A stretch of DNA of 64,000 nucleotides from Salinicoccus cyprini (GTDB taxonomy: Bacteria; Bacillota; Bacilli; Staphylococcales; Salinicoccaceae). The notes beneath the pieces were generated by a model. The model had not been told where the DNA came from and ran no database searches. It was given only the letters and a program-made list of their open reading frames with translations. The stretch covers positions 1-64,000 of the forward strand of contig NZ_VMSJ01000002.1 of the NCBI RefSeq assembly GCF_007713705.1. The letters run 5' to 3'. The position numbers were made by a program, and so were the translations under genes. This document shows, one piece after another, positions 63,192 through 64,000 of this stretch (positions are counted from its first letter, which is position 1; the number at the start of each line of letters is the position of its first letter).

Positions 63192-63400
63192 CCTCCAGAT
63201 AAATTTTATATGAGTGTTTTATTGAGTTGTTGAGTCATGTCGTTTTCAAGCCTTATTTTTTAAGACAAGACACACTATATCATGAATTTATCTGTCGGGT
63301 GTTACAGCTTAATAATAACAAGGTTACAATTAGTATCGATCATTGTAATATTGATATCTGTTTGTATTCTTTCTGAATAATTGATCAAGGGTCACGATTT
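63192..63400 (-). promoter_or_regulatory. Upstream region of the isaA-like gene
   Basis: About 200 A/T-rich bases. A TATAGT string on the minus strand near 63280 could be a -10, but no good -35 is 17 bp upstream. TGTAAC strings are present, but not with the 5-bp spacing of a WalR box. No small ORF with a ribosome binding site was found. Confidence 0.3.
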
Positions 63401-63406
63401 GGACAT

Positions 63407-63446
63407 AAAAAATCAGCAGCTTTCCTTGAAAAAGGAAAACTGATTT
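63407..63446 (-). terminator. Terminator of the right-edge GH13 gene
   Basis: On the minus strand AAATCAG-TTTTCCTT pairs with AAGGAAA...CTGATTT, followed by TTT. Confidence 0.75.
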
Positions 63447-63458
63447 GAATATCTTTAT

Positions 63459-64000
63459 CTATTTCTTTACAAGGACAACTGCACCATATGGAGACAGACG
63501 CAACTTTCCATCTTCAAGTCCGTTGCCTGCGTTCTGAAGAGCGATCTGCTGTGCATGCCAGCCTTCTTCAATATCGACTGTCTTTGCTGATTCGGAGAAA
63601 TTGCAATAGATCAGTGCTCTTTCGACACCTGATGTACGTTCATAGGCATAGAGTGTCTCTTCTGTCTCTTTCATTTCATAGGCGCCATGTTGGAAGAGTT
63701 CTGTCTTCTTCAGCTCAATCAGCTTTCTATGAAAATTGAGTATGCTGTCTTCATCTTTCTCCTGGTCTTTTACGTTATAAGTCGATTCGCGATTATAGAG
63801 CATCCAGGGGACACCGTCAGTGAATCCGACTTTTTCACTATCCTCCCACTGCATGATGCCTCTGCTGACATCACGAGCAGTCAGATTGATGTGGTGCATG
63901 ATATTCTTATGCTCCCAACCAGCCTGATGAGCTTCCTGGTAGAAGTGCATCACACCTGAATCTGCAATATTGCCTGGATCACCAAAGGCAACATTTTTCA
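63459..64000 (-). CDS. GH13 alpha-glucosidase, 3' part only
   Basis: The frame is open to the window edge, so only the C-terminal part (about 180 residues) is seen. RGIMQWEDSEKVGFTDGVPW and the stretch SILNFHRKLIELKK correspond to the end of the GH13 barrel and start of the beta-domain in oligo-1,6-glucosidases and trehalose-6-phosphate hydrolases. Here RGIMQWEDS replaces the RTPMQWDDS of the treC at 4234. The protein ends LVVL-type GAVVLVKK. Specificity cannot be told. Catalytic residues lie outside the window. Confidence 0.85.
   Translation of the reverse strand, partial: KNVAFGDPGNIADSGVMHFYQEAHQAGWEHKNIMHHINLTARDVSRGIMQWEDSEKVGFTDGVPWMLYNRESTYNVKDQEKDEDSILNFHRKLIELKKTELFQHGAYEMKETEETLYAYERTSGVERALIYCNFSESAKTVDIEEGWHAQQIALQNAGNGLEDGKLRLSPYGAVVLVKK

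Noticed and set aside
62980-63400. WalR box upstream of the isaA-like gene
   Set aside because: TGTAAC strings occur, but not as two direct copies with a 5-bp spacer, so control by WalR cannot be claimed from sequence.
60771-64000. Integrated SCC element
   Set aside because: No ccr recombinase genes and no second attachment core were seen. Only an attB-like core and a compositional shift remain.

Overview
The window is a replication-origin region of a Gram-positive bacterium of the Bacillota. Gene content and order point to the family Staphylococcaceae: rpmH-oriC-dnaA-dnaN-rlbA-recF-gyrB-gyrA, hut genes between gyrA and serS, gdpP-rplI-dnaC-purA, walRKHIJ-rlmH, ParB and Noc without ParA, and an IsaA/SceD-type wall protein. 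By eye the base composition is clearly richer in G+C than Staphylococcus aureus, which would fit a halotolerant relative such as Salinicoccus or Jeotgalicoccus. That genus guess is an inference; the family-level call is firmer.

Layout. Positions 1-330 carry three tandem promoters and the leader of an rRNA operon that runs leftward off the window. From there to about 31 kb nearly all genes lie on the minus strand: recR-ebfC-dnaX, SRP RNA, the trehalose operon treP-treC-treR, an ammonium transporter, an acidic surface protein, msrA (plus strand), guaB-guaA under a guanine riboswitch, an accessory block at 13.8-18.3 kb, rpsR, molybdate modAB, ssb-rpsF, ychF, mscS, parB, noc, rsmG-mnmG-mnmE-jag-rnpA-rpmH. 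The origin spans about 31.0-32.9 kb, with DnaA boxes on both sides of dnaA and a DnaA-trio-type unwinding region before dnaN. To the right nearly everything is on the plus strand: dnaA to gyrA, hutP-hutH-yjiH-hutU-hutI, a T-box with serS, yybS-gdpP-rplI-dnaC, purA, tRNA-Glu and tRNA-Asp, walRKHIJ, rlmH (with an SCC-type attachment site at its 3' end), a short more A+T-rich stretch with an NAD(P)-binding protein and a pseudouridine synthase, then minus-strand isaA-like and a truncated GH13 glucosidase gene at the right edge.

The most novel part is at 14.3-16.1 kb: a PlcR/RRNPP-type regulator (HTH plus TPR-like helices), a 40-residue secreted peptide ORF 87 bp downstream, and a YfbU-family gene whose ATG directly abuts the peptide stop codon. 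The regulator promoter and the peptide promoter carry the same dyad (CATTA-N5-TAATR). This has the architecture of a peptide quorum-sensing cassette like plcR-papR, but with a YfbU-family gene as the co-translated third member. It is flanked by two YflT-domain stress genes, each with a good SigB-type promoter.

Other regulatory structure that can be read directly: a putative TreR operator inside the tre promoter spacer, a complete purine riboswitch aptamer, a HutP attenuator with three NAG triplets at 7-nt periodicity, a serS T-box, a second cluster of DnaA boxes upstream of rlmH, and several Noc-type palindromes.
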